The notes below the pieces were generated by a model. The model ran no database searches and was not told where the DNA came from. It saw only the letters and a program-made list of their open reading frames with translations. Below, piece after piece: positions 37,501 to 45,448 of a DNA stretch of 64,000 nt. This DNA comes from Streptomyces sp. NBC_01241 (GTDB lineage Bacteria; Actinomycetota; Actinomycetes; Streptomycetales; Streptomycetaceae): assembly GCF_041435435.1 (NCBI RefSeq), contig NZ_CP108494.1, positions 8,404,501-8,468,500 of the forward strand, in the 5' to 3' direction. Each line of letters begins with the position of its first letter. Position 1 is the first letter of the stretch. A program made the translations under genes and the position numbers.

Positions 37501-38004
37501 CACCGCGAGCAGCAGCGCGGCGGCCACCACGATGCCGAGTGCCACCGCTGCCCATGGGAAGGCGGGGAGCGCGTGGGTACCCGAGGCGTCGACGACGGGG
37601 GTCTGCGCATTGGCGTTGGCCGTGGTGCCGTCGAACTCGGCGACGACCTGGGTCAGCCCGCCCTCCTGCAGCATCGCGCTCAGGTCGAGCTTGTCGACGT
37701 GGCAGTTCCACGCAAGCTCGACCACGACGCCGCCAGGGACGCCGCCGGAATCTCCGGCGACGCCGGAGCCGGTGGCGGGGCAGCTCGACGTGCTCAGCAG
37801 GCGCGAGGCCCAGGCGCCCGCGTTCTGCGGTGACACCACGTCACGGTGGACGATCAGCCGCCCGCTGGTGACGTCGCTCTTGGTGGAAATGACGATTTCG
37901 CCGTGCTGCGGCGACACATGCGCCGCGGCGGGCTGCACACAGAAGCCCAGGATGGAAGCGAGCAGTACAAGGCCTAGACCTGCTGCTCTGCGAAGGAATC
38001 TCAT
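34591..38004 (-). CDS. Secreted/anchored metallophosphoesterase with PQQ-type beta-propeller and extra N-terminal module
   Basis: About 1137 residues. Order: signal peptide (to AAAHVSPQHG), a domain of about 120 residues, a transmembrane helix (ALPAFPWAAVALGIVVAAALLL), a basic stretch, a second signal-like helix (AAVGAMTLSFLAPQLAAAAPL), an SdrD/carboxypeptidase-regulatory-like domain (VFKDANGNGKRDAGEAP), a calcineurin-like domain (TTGDN, GNHD, FAHRS, AGHNQQ), MetallophosC-like region and a PQQ-repeat propeller. Two metal-site motifs are altered: DxH is SDIEV and GHxH is GHNQ. The start is ATG 38004 or TTG 38010; no Shine-Dalgarno is seen. It presumably acts on phosphoesters outside the cell, if still active. 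Confidence 0.8.
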   Translation of the reverse strand: MRFLRRAAGLGLVLLASILGFCVQPAAAHVSPQHGEIVISTKSDVTSGRLIVHRDVVSPQNAGAWASRLLSTSSCPATGSGVAGDSGGVPGGVVVELAWNCHVDKLDLSAMLQEGGLTQVVAEFDGTTANANAQTPVVDASGTHALPAFPWAAVALGIVVAAALLLAVWQIRTGRLQVAQLVARVRAGRGRVKLAAVGAMTLSFLAPQLAAAAPLVEGAAATANTVTVTGTVFKDANGNGKRDAGEAPMSGVDVTDGSEWTTTGPDGSYSLQMDPTRRETDLISIVSPNGYTPALREDYIPQFFHKVSESGGSAIDFALVPDKNAANPSEKWVMNSDIEVSNTSDGAARSTLPQWTGQVEAMSQVDGATMAITTGDNTVTDYADEPRRQVGYDILHKGLVDGKLGMPFYPLVGNHDIGGTATSKGYGGSLEYYRRNLGPEWYSFDRNGRHIVVLEDNYDSSGLKPQLEWLREDLKRHAVGKQVLVFAHRSLFTQWGPGAGMQPTVDELSKYDVRLFAAGHNQQAEYRRGAFDRSVEINNQGTYGIDGSHPDFKILSFKGITDDPKTKRNEDTGYVMGTHRQFDVRNAVALVSPAQGSVHGNSAGIPIELYTEDAGRTPATASLTLRDSRGRIAWHEKRMKFGTKVRKTGIENCYTAPGGTPEPCPEARTSWTRVSDHLPGLRPDTYTAEMTAVDTRGKAWPTITNTFTVVPEGKIAAPKTGQDWLRQGRDEAGRSASSDNPGAELDLQWAANTGEQFNLNGSVVADGKVIVSSRAFDSPNHMMLAYDIKSGREIWRTYLDGDAESAPTYHDGKVYITTAVGRIYALGAKDGHVVWQSIDREEQHGDTVRRYGRAGGPVSVFALAGADHRSVAVYQDADVIRCRDAETGGMLPGGFGASFAWGQFHSTAVRQPGSNTAYLHSGSSNTLVAMDLATCKQLWAKDTDGGIDSHSSPALTAPANGDPQLVMATAGGPRGLDLKTGNVLWQAAANDPWLCEPGKAPLTSPAIWGSTAYIAGRDGVIRAYDTSAADPSKPLWETKVGYLPGRSPMDDKWRVAQGCTEGPGSPAMHALVTKDLVYAGTRDGRLVVLDRATGKLLTEYNLGASVASALSVSGDWVFALTDDGTLHALAARHLREH

Positions 38005-38019
38005 GGGCAAGGAGGCTAG

Positions 38020-38033
38020 CTTGACTGAACAAG
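38020..38033. promoter_or_regulatory. Candidate GntR operator upstream of the large phosphoesterase
   Basis: CTTGACTGAACAAG, an inverted repeat of CTTG/CAAG, lies 15 bases upstream of the gene start. On its other strand it matches the CTTGTCCAAACAAG site next to gntR at 11 of 14 positions. Confidence 0.45.
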
Positions 38034-38971
38034 TTTCAGATCCCGGAGAGGGCGATCTTCATCGAACGGTCCCGGGGAATTCATGCGAGGACGCGTGAGG
38101 TCTCGACCTCACCCCGCAGTCCGGCCCGCAAACCGCCGCACGAGCAGACCGATGAACACCGTTCGGCCCTCCACTGCCAGATCGGTCGGAGGCCTGCGGT
38201 ACCGCCCGTGCGCGGCATCCACTACGAGATGCCGGCGGACCTGGACGCCCTCCACCGGATGTACACCCGGCCGCAACTGCGGTACGCCGCCACCGTGCTG
38301 GCGAACATGAAGGCCCGCCGAGACCGACCGCCGTGCGCCACCTCTGCCCCATCTCGCCCTGAACTGGGCCGTGACCCTCTTCCACGAAGGCGGCCCGGAG
38401 GCGTACGCCTGGAGAGCGCTGAAAATGCGCGTCGAACGATGAACTCCGGGCGAGCAACCTGTAATCTCACCCCCTCCGTATTCCGACCGCTGCGTCCAGA
38501 TGACACTGCGCGAGGACGCGGCACGGCCAGCAAGCCGCGCGAGGAAGGCGCCGGCCCGGGTGACCTCCCGCTTTGCGCGGTTGGCTTGCACCTTGTAGTT
38601 GACGGTTCGCCAGGTGGGTCCGGGGGCGACCCCAGCACCGCGGCCGACAGGCAGCGCTGCCCCACGTGCCACGAGCGCGACATCGTGCGCGAGGACGACT
38701 TCGTCTGCGTCTTCTGCGGAGGTCGTGCGCCATAGGCCAGGGCCGATGACAGCCTCGACCAAGTCGGCGAAGAGCGGGTCGAGGGTGCGGCAGCAGCGCG
38801 GGCGGGTCAGTCCCGGAATCGTGTGTACGAGCTGGACAGGTTCGGATGTACTGACCCTGCCGCCCTCTGCGCTCAGTCCGAAAAGCCGTCTTATGGAGAC
38901 ACGCAATCATCGTGCGCGGTATGCCGCTGCAACACCAACCAGACACCTGCCACGGATCTCCTGCGGTTAGC
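38034..38971. other. Divergent intergenic region with coding remnants
   Basis: About 940 bases between the two phosphoesterase genes. Two plus-strand stretches look like protein remnants: GIHYEMPADLDALHRMYTRP (about 38217-38330) and a C-terminal zinc-ribbon-like CPTCHERDIVREDDFVCVFCG ending at TAG 38733-38735. They share a frame but the sequence between is not protein-like, so a decayed gene is likely. The rest is presumably promoter sequence. Confidence 0.4.
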
Positions 38972-38991
38972 AGAGTTGTCCGGACAACTCT
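38972..38991. promoter_or_regulatory. 20-base perfect palindrome, candidate GntR operator
   Basis: AGAGTTGTCCGGACAACTCT reads the same on both strands and lies 21 bases upstream of the second phosphoesterase start, in the expected 5' UTR/promoter position. Its core TTGTCCGGACAA resembles the TTGTCCAAACAA site in the gntR/ABC divergent region. Confidence 0.65.
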
Positions 38992-39012
38992 CCCTATCGC
39001 AAGGAGTGCAAC

Positions 39013-41901
39013 ATGCCACCTTCCCGCATCCGATCTGCAGTAGTGGCTGGATCCTGCGCCGTTGTTCTCGCGGCGGTGGGCGCACCGGTCTCGTCCGCCG
39101 CACCGACCAGCAGCACCCAGTCGGCCGTGAGCGCATCCACCCTCACCCTGGTCACCCAGCAGCCCCAGGTCGGTCAGAATCTCAACTTCAGCTACACCAC
39201 CGACGCTCCCGGCGCCACGAACTGGATCGGCATATACCCCGCGAACCGCAAGCCCGGGGATGGGGCCTCGCTCACCTGGCTCTACGTCCCGAACGCCAGC
39301 GGCACCGTGACCCTGGACACCTCAGGCCTGCCCGCCGGCTCCTACTCCGCGTGGCTGCTGGCCAACGACGGGTACCAGGCACTCGCCGCGCCGGTGAACT
39401 TCGACATCGCCCCCCGTCCCCCGCGCCATGCCACCGTCCAGGGCACTGTCTTCGAGGACAAGAACGGCAACGGCATCCAGGACAAGGGCGAGCAGGAGCT
39501 GGCCGGTGTGTCCGTCTCGGACGGTGCAACCGTCGTCCGCACCGACAGCCACGGCCACTACGCGTTCTCCGCTGACCTCAACCAGTGGACCCGCACCATC
39601 GTCGACATCACCATGCCGCGGGGCTACTCGGCCACCCTCGGCAGCAACCGGGTTCCACGCTTCTTCCGCGACCTCGGCTCACCGGAGGCCGACACCACCA
39701 TCACCCAGAACTTCGATCTGCGGCGCGACAAGGCCAGCGAGCGGCCCGACTTCACCTTCACCCAGATCACCGACACCCACGTGACCAGCCCCGACGGTCC
39801 GGAGGCGCCCGCAGACGGTGATGGCGTCACCCCGGGCAAGCTCGCCAAGCAGCTGGACGACATGGCCGCACTGCCGACCAAGCCGGCCTTCGTCCTGGCC
39901 ACCGGAGACCTCAGCGGCGACGGCGCGCCCTCCCACTGGCAGGCATACCTCAAGGGGTCAGCCAACTCCAAGCTCCCGATCTGGCCGCTGACGGGCAACC
40001 ACGACCACGGCGGTGGGGACAGCGGCCTCGCCAACTACCGTGCGCTGCTTGGGCCTTCCTGGTACTCCTTCGACTACGGCAACACCCACTTCATCCAGCT
40101 CGAGAACAACGGCGGCCTCGGCGATCCGGTGCAGATGGCCTGGTTGAAGCAGGACCTGGAGCTGAACGGCAAGAACGCCGACGGCACCAGCAAGCAGATC
40201 GTGGTCAACACCCACGAGCCGCTGGACACCCCCGATCCCGGCGGCTCCACCGGGCAGATCAACGCCCTGCTCGGACTTCTCAAGGGGTACGACGTCAAGG
40301 CCATCTTCAACGGCCACATGCACACCAACTTCACCGACCCCCACCTGATGGACGGCGCGGTGGAGTACAACACGGCCTCGGCGACCTACAACGACGACCA
40401 TTCCCCCATCGGCTTCCGCGAGATCGCGATGCGCGACCGTAAGCTGACTGCCGAGTTCCGGATGTTCAACCAGGAGCACGCGATCGCGGCCACCTCGCCT
40501 GCGCCTGGCTCCCAGGTCGGCCAGGGCCGTACCGAGTTCCAGGTGGACGCCTACAACACCTCCAGCCATGTGGTGCGGGTCGAGGTGCGCATCGACGGCC
40601 ACGAGGACCAGAAGCTGCGCCCCACCGGCAAGTTCTCGTGGTCGGCGCCGTGGGACACCCGCGAGCTGAAGCTCGGCGACCACACCGCGAAGGTCACCGC
40701 ATTCGACGACGCGGGCCGCAGCTGGTCCACAACGAGCCGCTTCACCGTCGTGAAGAAGGCCGAACAGGTGCGCCCGGGCGCAGACGTGCCCGAGTTCCAC
40801 GGCGACGCCCTCCACACCGGAGTGCAGCCCGGGAGCCTGGGCTCCGGCAGCCTCACCAACGCCTGGACCCACCGCAGCGGCGCCACCATCGGTATGTCCT
40901 CCCCGGTGGTCGCGAACGGAACCGCGTACATCGGCACCTGGGACACCGACGGGTCCAAGGGCAACGGCGTGGACGCCGTCGACGTCGCCACCGGCCGGAC
41001 GAAGTGGCACTTCGCCACCGACAGCCTGGTCCAGTCCACGCCCGTGGTGCACGACGGGACCGTCTACGTCACCGAGATGCGTGGCACCCTGACCGCGCTG
41101 GACGCGGTGACCGGCGCGAAGAAGTGGAGCTACGCCCTCCCCGGATCCTCGGAGACCGGCCGCTACGACGGCTATGCCTACGGCGGCGCGACCGTCTCCG
41201 GCTCCACCGTCTACTACTTCGGCTACACCACCACGGGCAGCCACCTCGTCGCCCTGGACACTGCCACCGGTAAGCAGTTGTGGAACTCCCCGGTGGACAG
41301 CGGCTGGTGGAACAGCAGCACCCCCACCGTGGTCGACGGCAAGGTCTACATCCACGACAGCCGCGGTGGCCTGCGTACCTACGACGCCGCCACCGGTAAG
41401 CAGCTCGTCTCCGCCGGAGCCGTCGGCGGTGTCCACCACTCCACTCCCGTGGTGGCCGACGGACGGGTGTTCACCACCGGGATGAGCAACATCCTCCTGG
41501 CCCGGGACGCCGCCACCGGCAAGGAGCTGTGGCGCTACCAGAGCACCGGAGTCTCCAAGGACGACGCCGCCCAGCCCGGTGGCTCTGCGGCCGTCGACGG
41601 CCACACCGTCTACGCCAGCTTCACCAACGGCCGCATAACCGCTTTCGACGCCGCCACCGGCACCAAGCTCTGGGACTTCCAGAGCGGCAGGGCCTTCGTC
41701 GGCTCGCCGACCATCAGCGGTAACACGGTGTGGATCGGCGGCACCGACGGCCACCTGTACGGCCTGGACAAGACCACCGGTGCCAAGCTCCAGGACCTGG
41801 GCCTCGGAGCGCCCATCCTGTCGACCCCGACCGTCACCGGTAACACGCTGCTGATCGGCGCCTGGGACGGCAACCTCTACGCCTTCACCGCTCGCGGCTG
41901 A
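39013..41901 (+). CDS. Secreted metallophosphoesterase with PQQ-type beta-propeller
   Basis: A 962-residue exported protein: signal peptide ending near SSAAPTS, an Ig-like domain (residues about 45-135), an SdrD/CNA-B-like domain (VFEDKNGNGIQDKGEQELAGV), the calcineurin-like phosphoesterase domain, a MetallophosC/Ig-like segment and a C-terminal seven- or eight-bladed PQQ-type propeller. The metal-site motifs are complete: TDTHVTS, TGDLSGDG, GNHDHGG, VNTHEPL and NGHMHTNF. ATG 39013 has AAGGAG upstream. Probably hydrolyses extracellular phosphoesters to release phosphate. Its paralogue lies divergently at 34591-38004. Confidence 0.88.
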   Translation: MPPSRIRSAVVAGSCAVVLAAVGAPVSSAAPTSSTQSAVSASTLTLVTQQPQVGQNLNFSYTTDAPGATNWIGIYPANRKPGDGASLTWLYVPNASGTVTLDTSGLPAGSYSAWLLANDGYQALAAPVNFDIAPRPPRHATVQGTVFEDKNGNGIQDKGEQELAGVSVSDGATVVRTDSHGHYAFSADLNQWTRTIVDITMPRGYSATLGSNRVPRFFRDLGSPEADTTITQNFDLRRDKASERPDFTFTQITDTHVTSPDGPEAPADGDGVTPGKLAKQLDDMAALPTKPAFVLATGDLSGDGAPSHWQAYLKGSANSKLPIWPLTGNHDHGGGDSGLANYRALLGPSWYSFDYGNTHFIQLENNGGLGDPVQMAWLKQDLELNGKNADGTSKQIVVNTHEPLDTPDPGGSTGQINALLGLLKGYDVKAIFNGHMHTNFTDPHLMDGAVEYNTASATYNDDHSPIGFREIAMRDRKLTAEFRMFNQEHAIAATSPAPGSQVGQGRTEFQVDAYNTSSHVVRVEVRIDGHEDQKLRPTGKFSWSAPWDTRELKLGDHTAKVTAFDDAGRSWSTTSRFTVVKKAEQVRPGADVPEFHGDALHTGVQPGSLGSGSLTNAWTHRSGATIGMSSPVVANGTAYIGTWDTDGSKGNGVDAVDVATGRTKWHFATDSLVQSTPVVHDGTVYVTEMRGTLTALDAVTGAKKWSYALPGSSETGRYDGYAYGGATVSGSTVYYFGYTTTGSHLVALDTATGKQLWNSPVDSGWWNSSTPTVVDGKVYIHDSRGGLRTYDAATGKQLVSAGAVGGVHHSTPVVADGRVFTTGMSNILLARDAATGKELWRYQSTGVSKDDAAQPGGSAAVDGHTVYASFTNGRITAFDAATGTKLWDFQSGRAFVGSPTISGNTVWIGGTDGHLYGLDKTTGAKLQDLGLGAPILSTPTVTGNTLLIGAWDGNLYAFTARG

Positions 41902-41923
41902 CGCTCCCGCCGCACCGAACCCG

Positions 41924-41966
41924 AGCCGACTGCGGCCCCGGCACACCGCCGAGGCCGCAGTCGGCT
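41924..41966 (+). terminator. Hairpin terminator after the secreted phosphoesterase
   Basis: AGCCGACTGCGGCC (41924-41937) and its complement (41953-41966) with a 15-base loop, followed by GTTT, 23 bases after the stop codon. Confidence 0.7.
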
Positions 41967-42229
41967 GTTTGCTTCCGCAGCCGGCAGCCCATCTCGGCCG
42001 GGGGCAGCCCGACCGGCTCCCGGAAGAGTGCGGCGGCGGACGCTGCGCGAGCGGCCCGCAGTTCGCCGAGCCCGGACACAGCGGTCCGCACCAGCGTCGG
42101 CGCCACCCGCGGGCGACGGCCGAGGGGAGGTGAGGCGAAGCCGGGAGCAGGCCCGCAGGGGAGCGCAGATCCCTTCGTGACGCGACGCCGAGTCGATTCC
42201 CGGGCGGTCGGTGCGCAGCAATACGGATC

Positions 42230-42260
42230 GGGTCCTGGCCGCCGTCGGCGGCCAGGACCC
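42230..42260 (-). terminator. Hairpin terminator after the HAD/ABC operon
   Basis: Perfect 14-base arms (GGGTCCTGGCCGCC at 42230-42243, complement 42247-42260) with loop GTC, downstream of the HAD gene's original stop at 42283 on the minus strand. Confidence 0.75.
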
Positions 42261-42282
42261 TGGTCAGTCGTGGGGTGATGTG

Positions 42283-42982
42283 TCAGGCGGTCCGGGGTGG
42301 CGGTCCGTCGGCCCGGGCCGCCAGGTCCTGGAGCAGCGCCAGGTCGGCGTGGTCGAGGCCGGCGATGATGTGCCGCCCGGGCCCTGCCGGTACGGGGATC
42401 AGCGACGGCACCACCAGGATCGGGCAACCGGCCGCCGCCGCGGAGGCGGCCCCGACCGCGGTGTACGACTGCGACACAGGCGCGCGGCGGCACCCCCAGT
42501 GCCGCGGCGGCGGCGAGGTAGGGGTCGGGGGCGGGCTTGGTGCGCGGGGTGTCCTCGACGGCGACCGTGACGTCGAACCGGTGTCGCCCGATGGTCGTCA
42601 GCACGGTGTCCAACACGGCGCGCGGGGAGGCGGACACCAGCGCGGCGGGAATGCCCGCCTCGCGGAGCGCGTCCACCAGTTCCAAGGAGCCGGGTCGCGG
42701 CACCACCTGCGCCGCGACCCGGTCCGCGAACTCCCTCAGGAGCTCGCCGGCGAGGTGCGCCGCGGGTGCCCGCCCGCCGGTGCTGCGGTACAGGTGGCCC
42801 GCGGTGTGCTCCACGGATCGGCCGAGTACATCAGGTGTGTCGGCTTCCCCGAGGGCGTATCCGAGGCCGCAGGCCACCGACTCGACGGTGTCCCACCAGA
42901 CCCACTCGGTGTCCACCAGGGTGCCGTCCATGTCGAAGAGGACGGCCTGCAGCCGGACTGACTCAGCGGTGTGTGGAGGCAA
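42283..42982 (-). pseudogene. HAD-superfamily hydrolase, frameshifted
   Basis: N-terminal motif I LFDMDGTLVDTEWVWWDTV, motif II VSASPRAVL and motif III TKPAPDPYLAAAAALG fit a beta-phosphoglucomutase/phosphonatase-like HAD phosphatase. At about 42470 the frame is lost: the usual CVAVEDS of motif IV appears as CVAV followed by the wrong frame. The C-terminus (TAVGAASAAAAGCPILVVPS to TGA at 42283) continues in another frame. Loss of 8 bases between TCG repeats (VEDS region) explains it. The catalytic Asp pair of motif IV is therefore missing. Last gene of the damaged ABC operon; TTG start at 42982. Confidence 0.75.
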
Positions 42983-43029
42983 GGTCTGCTCTTCTGGTCA
43001 AAAGTGACGTAGCGTCAGCGAATACTCTG

Positions 43030-44079
43030 TCAGGTGCGGCGGGAGTCCACCAGCACCGGTCGGTCGGGGAGGGCCACGGAGACCGACGCACCCGCGCCGA
43101 GCGCGGCTGCGTCGGGTGTGGACAGGCCGGCCTTGATCTCGGTGCCGTCGGCGAGCCGTACGGTCAGCCGGGTCATCGCGCCCAGGAAGGTCGCGGCCAC
43201 CACCCTCGCCCCGCCGTCGGCGTCGGACCGCACGGCAACGGCCTCGGGCCGCACCAGCACGTCCAGCTCGGCGCCCGCCGCCGCCCCGCCCGCCACCGAA
43301 AGCCGGCGGCCCAGCACCTCGACCTCGCCCTCGCCGGCCGCGCGGCCGGGCAGCCGGTTCATGGTGCCGACGAACTCGGCGACGAACGCGGTCGCCGGGT
43401 GCGCCCGATCGGCCATCGACAACGCCTCCTCCTGGTCATGGGTGACGAAGACAGTGGTGATGCCGAGGTCCTGCTGGAGCCGACGAATCTCCTCGCGCAG
43501 CGTCAGCCGTACCTTGGCGTCCAGTGCCGACAACGGCTCGTCCAGGAGCAGCACCCGCGGCCGCAGCGCCAGCGCACGGGCCAGCGCGACGCGCTGCTGC
43601 TGGCCGCCCGACAGTTGGTGCGGGTAGAGGCTGCCATGGTCAGGCAGGCCGACCAGCTCCAGCAGCTCCGCAGTGCGGGCCCGCCGCTCGGCCGCGCCCG
43701 CCTTGCGGATCCGCAGCCCGAAGGCGACGTTGTCGCGGGAATTGAGGTGCGGGAAGAGACTGTACGACTGGAAGACCATGCCTGCGTCGCGGCGGTGCGC
43801 CGGCACCCGGGTGACGTCACGGCCGTCCATCAACACCTGGCCGGATTCGGGCTGCTCAAAGCCCGCGAGCATTCGCAGCGCGGTGGTTTTGCCGCAGCCG
43901 GACGGGCCTAGCAGGGCGAGCAGTTCACCGGGCCGCACCGAGAGGGTCAGCCCGTCGAGAGCCAAGGTGGTGCCGAAGGACCGGCGCAGTTCGACGAATT
44001 CCAGCGCGGCGCCGGTCTCCGGGGCCTCTGTCGGGGTCCGGCCGGTCGAGCCGAGGTCGGCCGTATGCGGATCGATCAC
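43030..44079 (-). CDS. ABC importer ATP-binding protein (Fe3+/spermidine/phosphonate type) with internal deletion
   Basis: 349 residues starting at GTG 44079, which overlaps the permease stop (GTGA). Walker A GPSGCGKTT, signature LSGGQQQRVALARALAL, Walker B VLLLDEPLSALDAKVR and switch FVTHDQEEALSMADR are present, followed by a TOBE-like C-terminal domain. Directly after SMADR the frame continues AHPATAFVAEFVGTMNRLPG. Relatives have about 20-25 residues there (the VAVMRxGRIEQxGxPxELYxRP segment), so an in-frame deletion is likely. The nucleotide site is intact, but domain closure could be affected. The rest of the transporter is broken, so activity is doubtful. Confidence 0.72.
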   Translation of the reverse strand: MIDPHTADLGSTGRTPTEAPETGAALEFVELRRSFGTTLALDGLTLSVRPGELLALLGPSGCGKTTALRMLAGFEQPESGQVLMDGRDVTRVPAHRRDAGMVFQSYSLFPHLNSRDNVAFGLRIRKAGAAERRARTAELLELVGLPDHGSLYPHQLSGGQQQRVALARALALRPRVLLLDEPLSALDAKVRLTLREEIRRLQQDLGITTVFVTHDQEEALSMADRAHPATAFVAEFVGTMNRLPGRAAGEGEVEVLGRRLSVAGGAAAGAELDVLVRPEAVAVRSDADGGARVVAATFLGAMTRLTVRLADGTEIKAGLSTPDAAALGAGASVSVALPDRPVLVDSRRT

Positions 44080-44825
44080 GGGGAGACGACCCCCTTCCGG
44101 GGAGTACGAGCGGTGCGGCGGCGCCCTCCGGCCGGCGCGAGCAGCAGCAGGAGCAGCCAGGTGAGCAGCAGGCTGAGCACCGACACGGCCACCGACAGCT
44201 GGGCGTCGGCGCCTGCGATCCCGGCGATCCACACCGCGAAGGGCTGGAAACCGAGCAGCTGCGCGACGGTGAACTCGCCGAGCACCAGGGCGAAAGTGAG
44301 GAAGGACGAGGCCAACAGTGGCGCCCGCAGGTTGGGCAGCACCACCCGCAGCACCGCCTGCGGCCATCCGGCGCCGCAGTTTCGGGCGGCCTCCACCAGG
44401 GTGCGTACGTCGACCGAGCTCAGCCCGGCATCCAGCACCCAGTGCACGAACGGCAGCGCCATCACCGTGTACGCGAGCACCAGCACCACGGGGAAGGCCG
44501 GGTTCTGGATGGCAACGAAGGTCGCGAAGAACGGGGTGCTCGCCAGGTGGTCGGGCGCCCACTTGAGGACGGTGCTGATCCCGGCCGTCAGCGCGACCGC
44601 GGGCACCACCAGCGGCAGTGAGCACACCACCTCGACCACCGGGCGCAGCCGGGGCACTCCCAGCCGTACCGCGAGCAGCGCGGGCACCACCAGGAGTAGC
44701 ACCAGGGCAATGGTGGCGGCGGCCAGTTCGAGGGAGAGCAGCAGGCCGTCGCCGAAGCCGTCGGCGCCGACGATGCGGGTGTACGCGCCCAGGGTGAGGC
44801 CCGGGCCGGGGACGTCCACGGCGGT
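44076..44825 (-). pseudogene. ABC importer permease 2, N-terminally truncated
   Basis: Retains VDVPGPGLTLGAYTRIVGADG, five helices and the coupling motif LVEAARNCGAGWPQAVLRVVLPN, ending VVSP. The start and first transmembrane helix are missing: upstream the DNA switches near 44825 to the out-of-frame end of permease 1. A deletion therefore fused the 3' end of permease 1 to the middle of the 5' part of permease 2. Confidence 0.7.
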
Positions 44826-45448
44826 CGGTACACCGCCATCACCAGACCGGCCACCAGGACCATGTCCAGGCTGAGCGCGCGCGCCGTATTGGCCTGGCCG
44901 ACCAGGACGTTGCCGGAAAGGGCGTCGGCGATCTGCAGGGTGACCAGCGGCACCGAGCTGCCGACCATGGCCGCGGCGCTCGCGTACGCGGCGAAGGCAG
45001 TGCCGAAGAGCAGCACCAGGCCGCCCAGCAGCGACGGTGCCGGCAAGGGCAGTGCGACGTACCGCCAGTACTGCCAGGCGGTGGCGCCGTTGTTCTGCGC
45101 TGCCTCCCGCCACTGGACGCGCAGGCCGTCGAGCGCGGGCACGACGGTGAGCACCATGAGCGGGATCAGGAAGTACAGGTACGTGATCACCAGGTCCCAG
45201 AAGCTGTACAGGCTCCAGCCGTGTTCGGTCAGGTGCAGGTGCTGTGTGATCACGCCGGCGTTGCCCAGGGTGGCGACGAAGGCGAAGGCGAGCGGCACCC
45301 CGCCGAAGTTGGCCAGCACGCCGGAGGCGGCGAGCACCGCCTCGCGCAGCACCCGGAACCGGGCTGTGACCACGGCCTGCGCGAGCAGCAGCCCGAGCAC
45401 CGCGCCTGCACCTGCGGAGACGGCGGACAGTTCGACGCTGCCGCCTAG

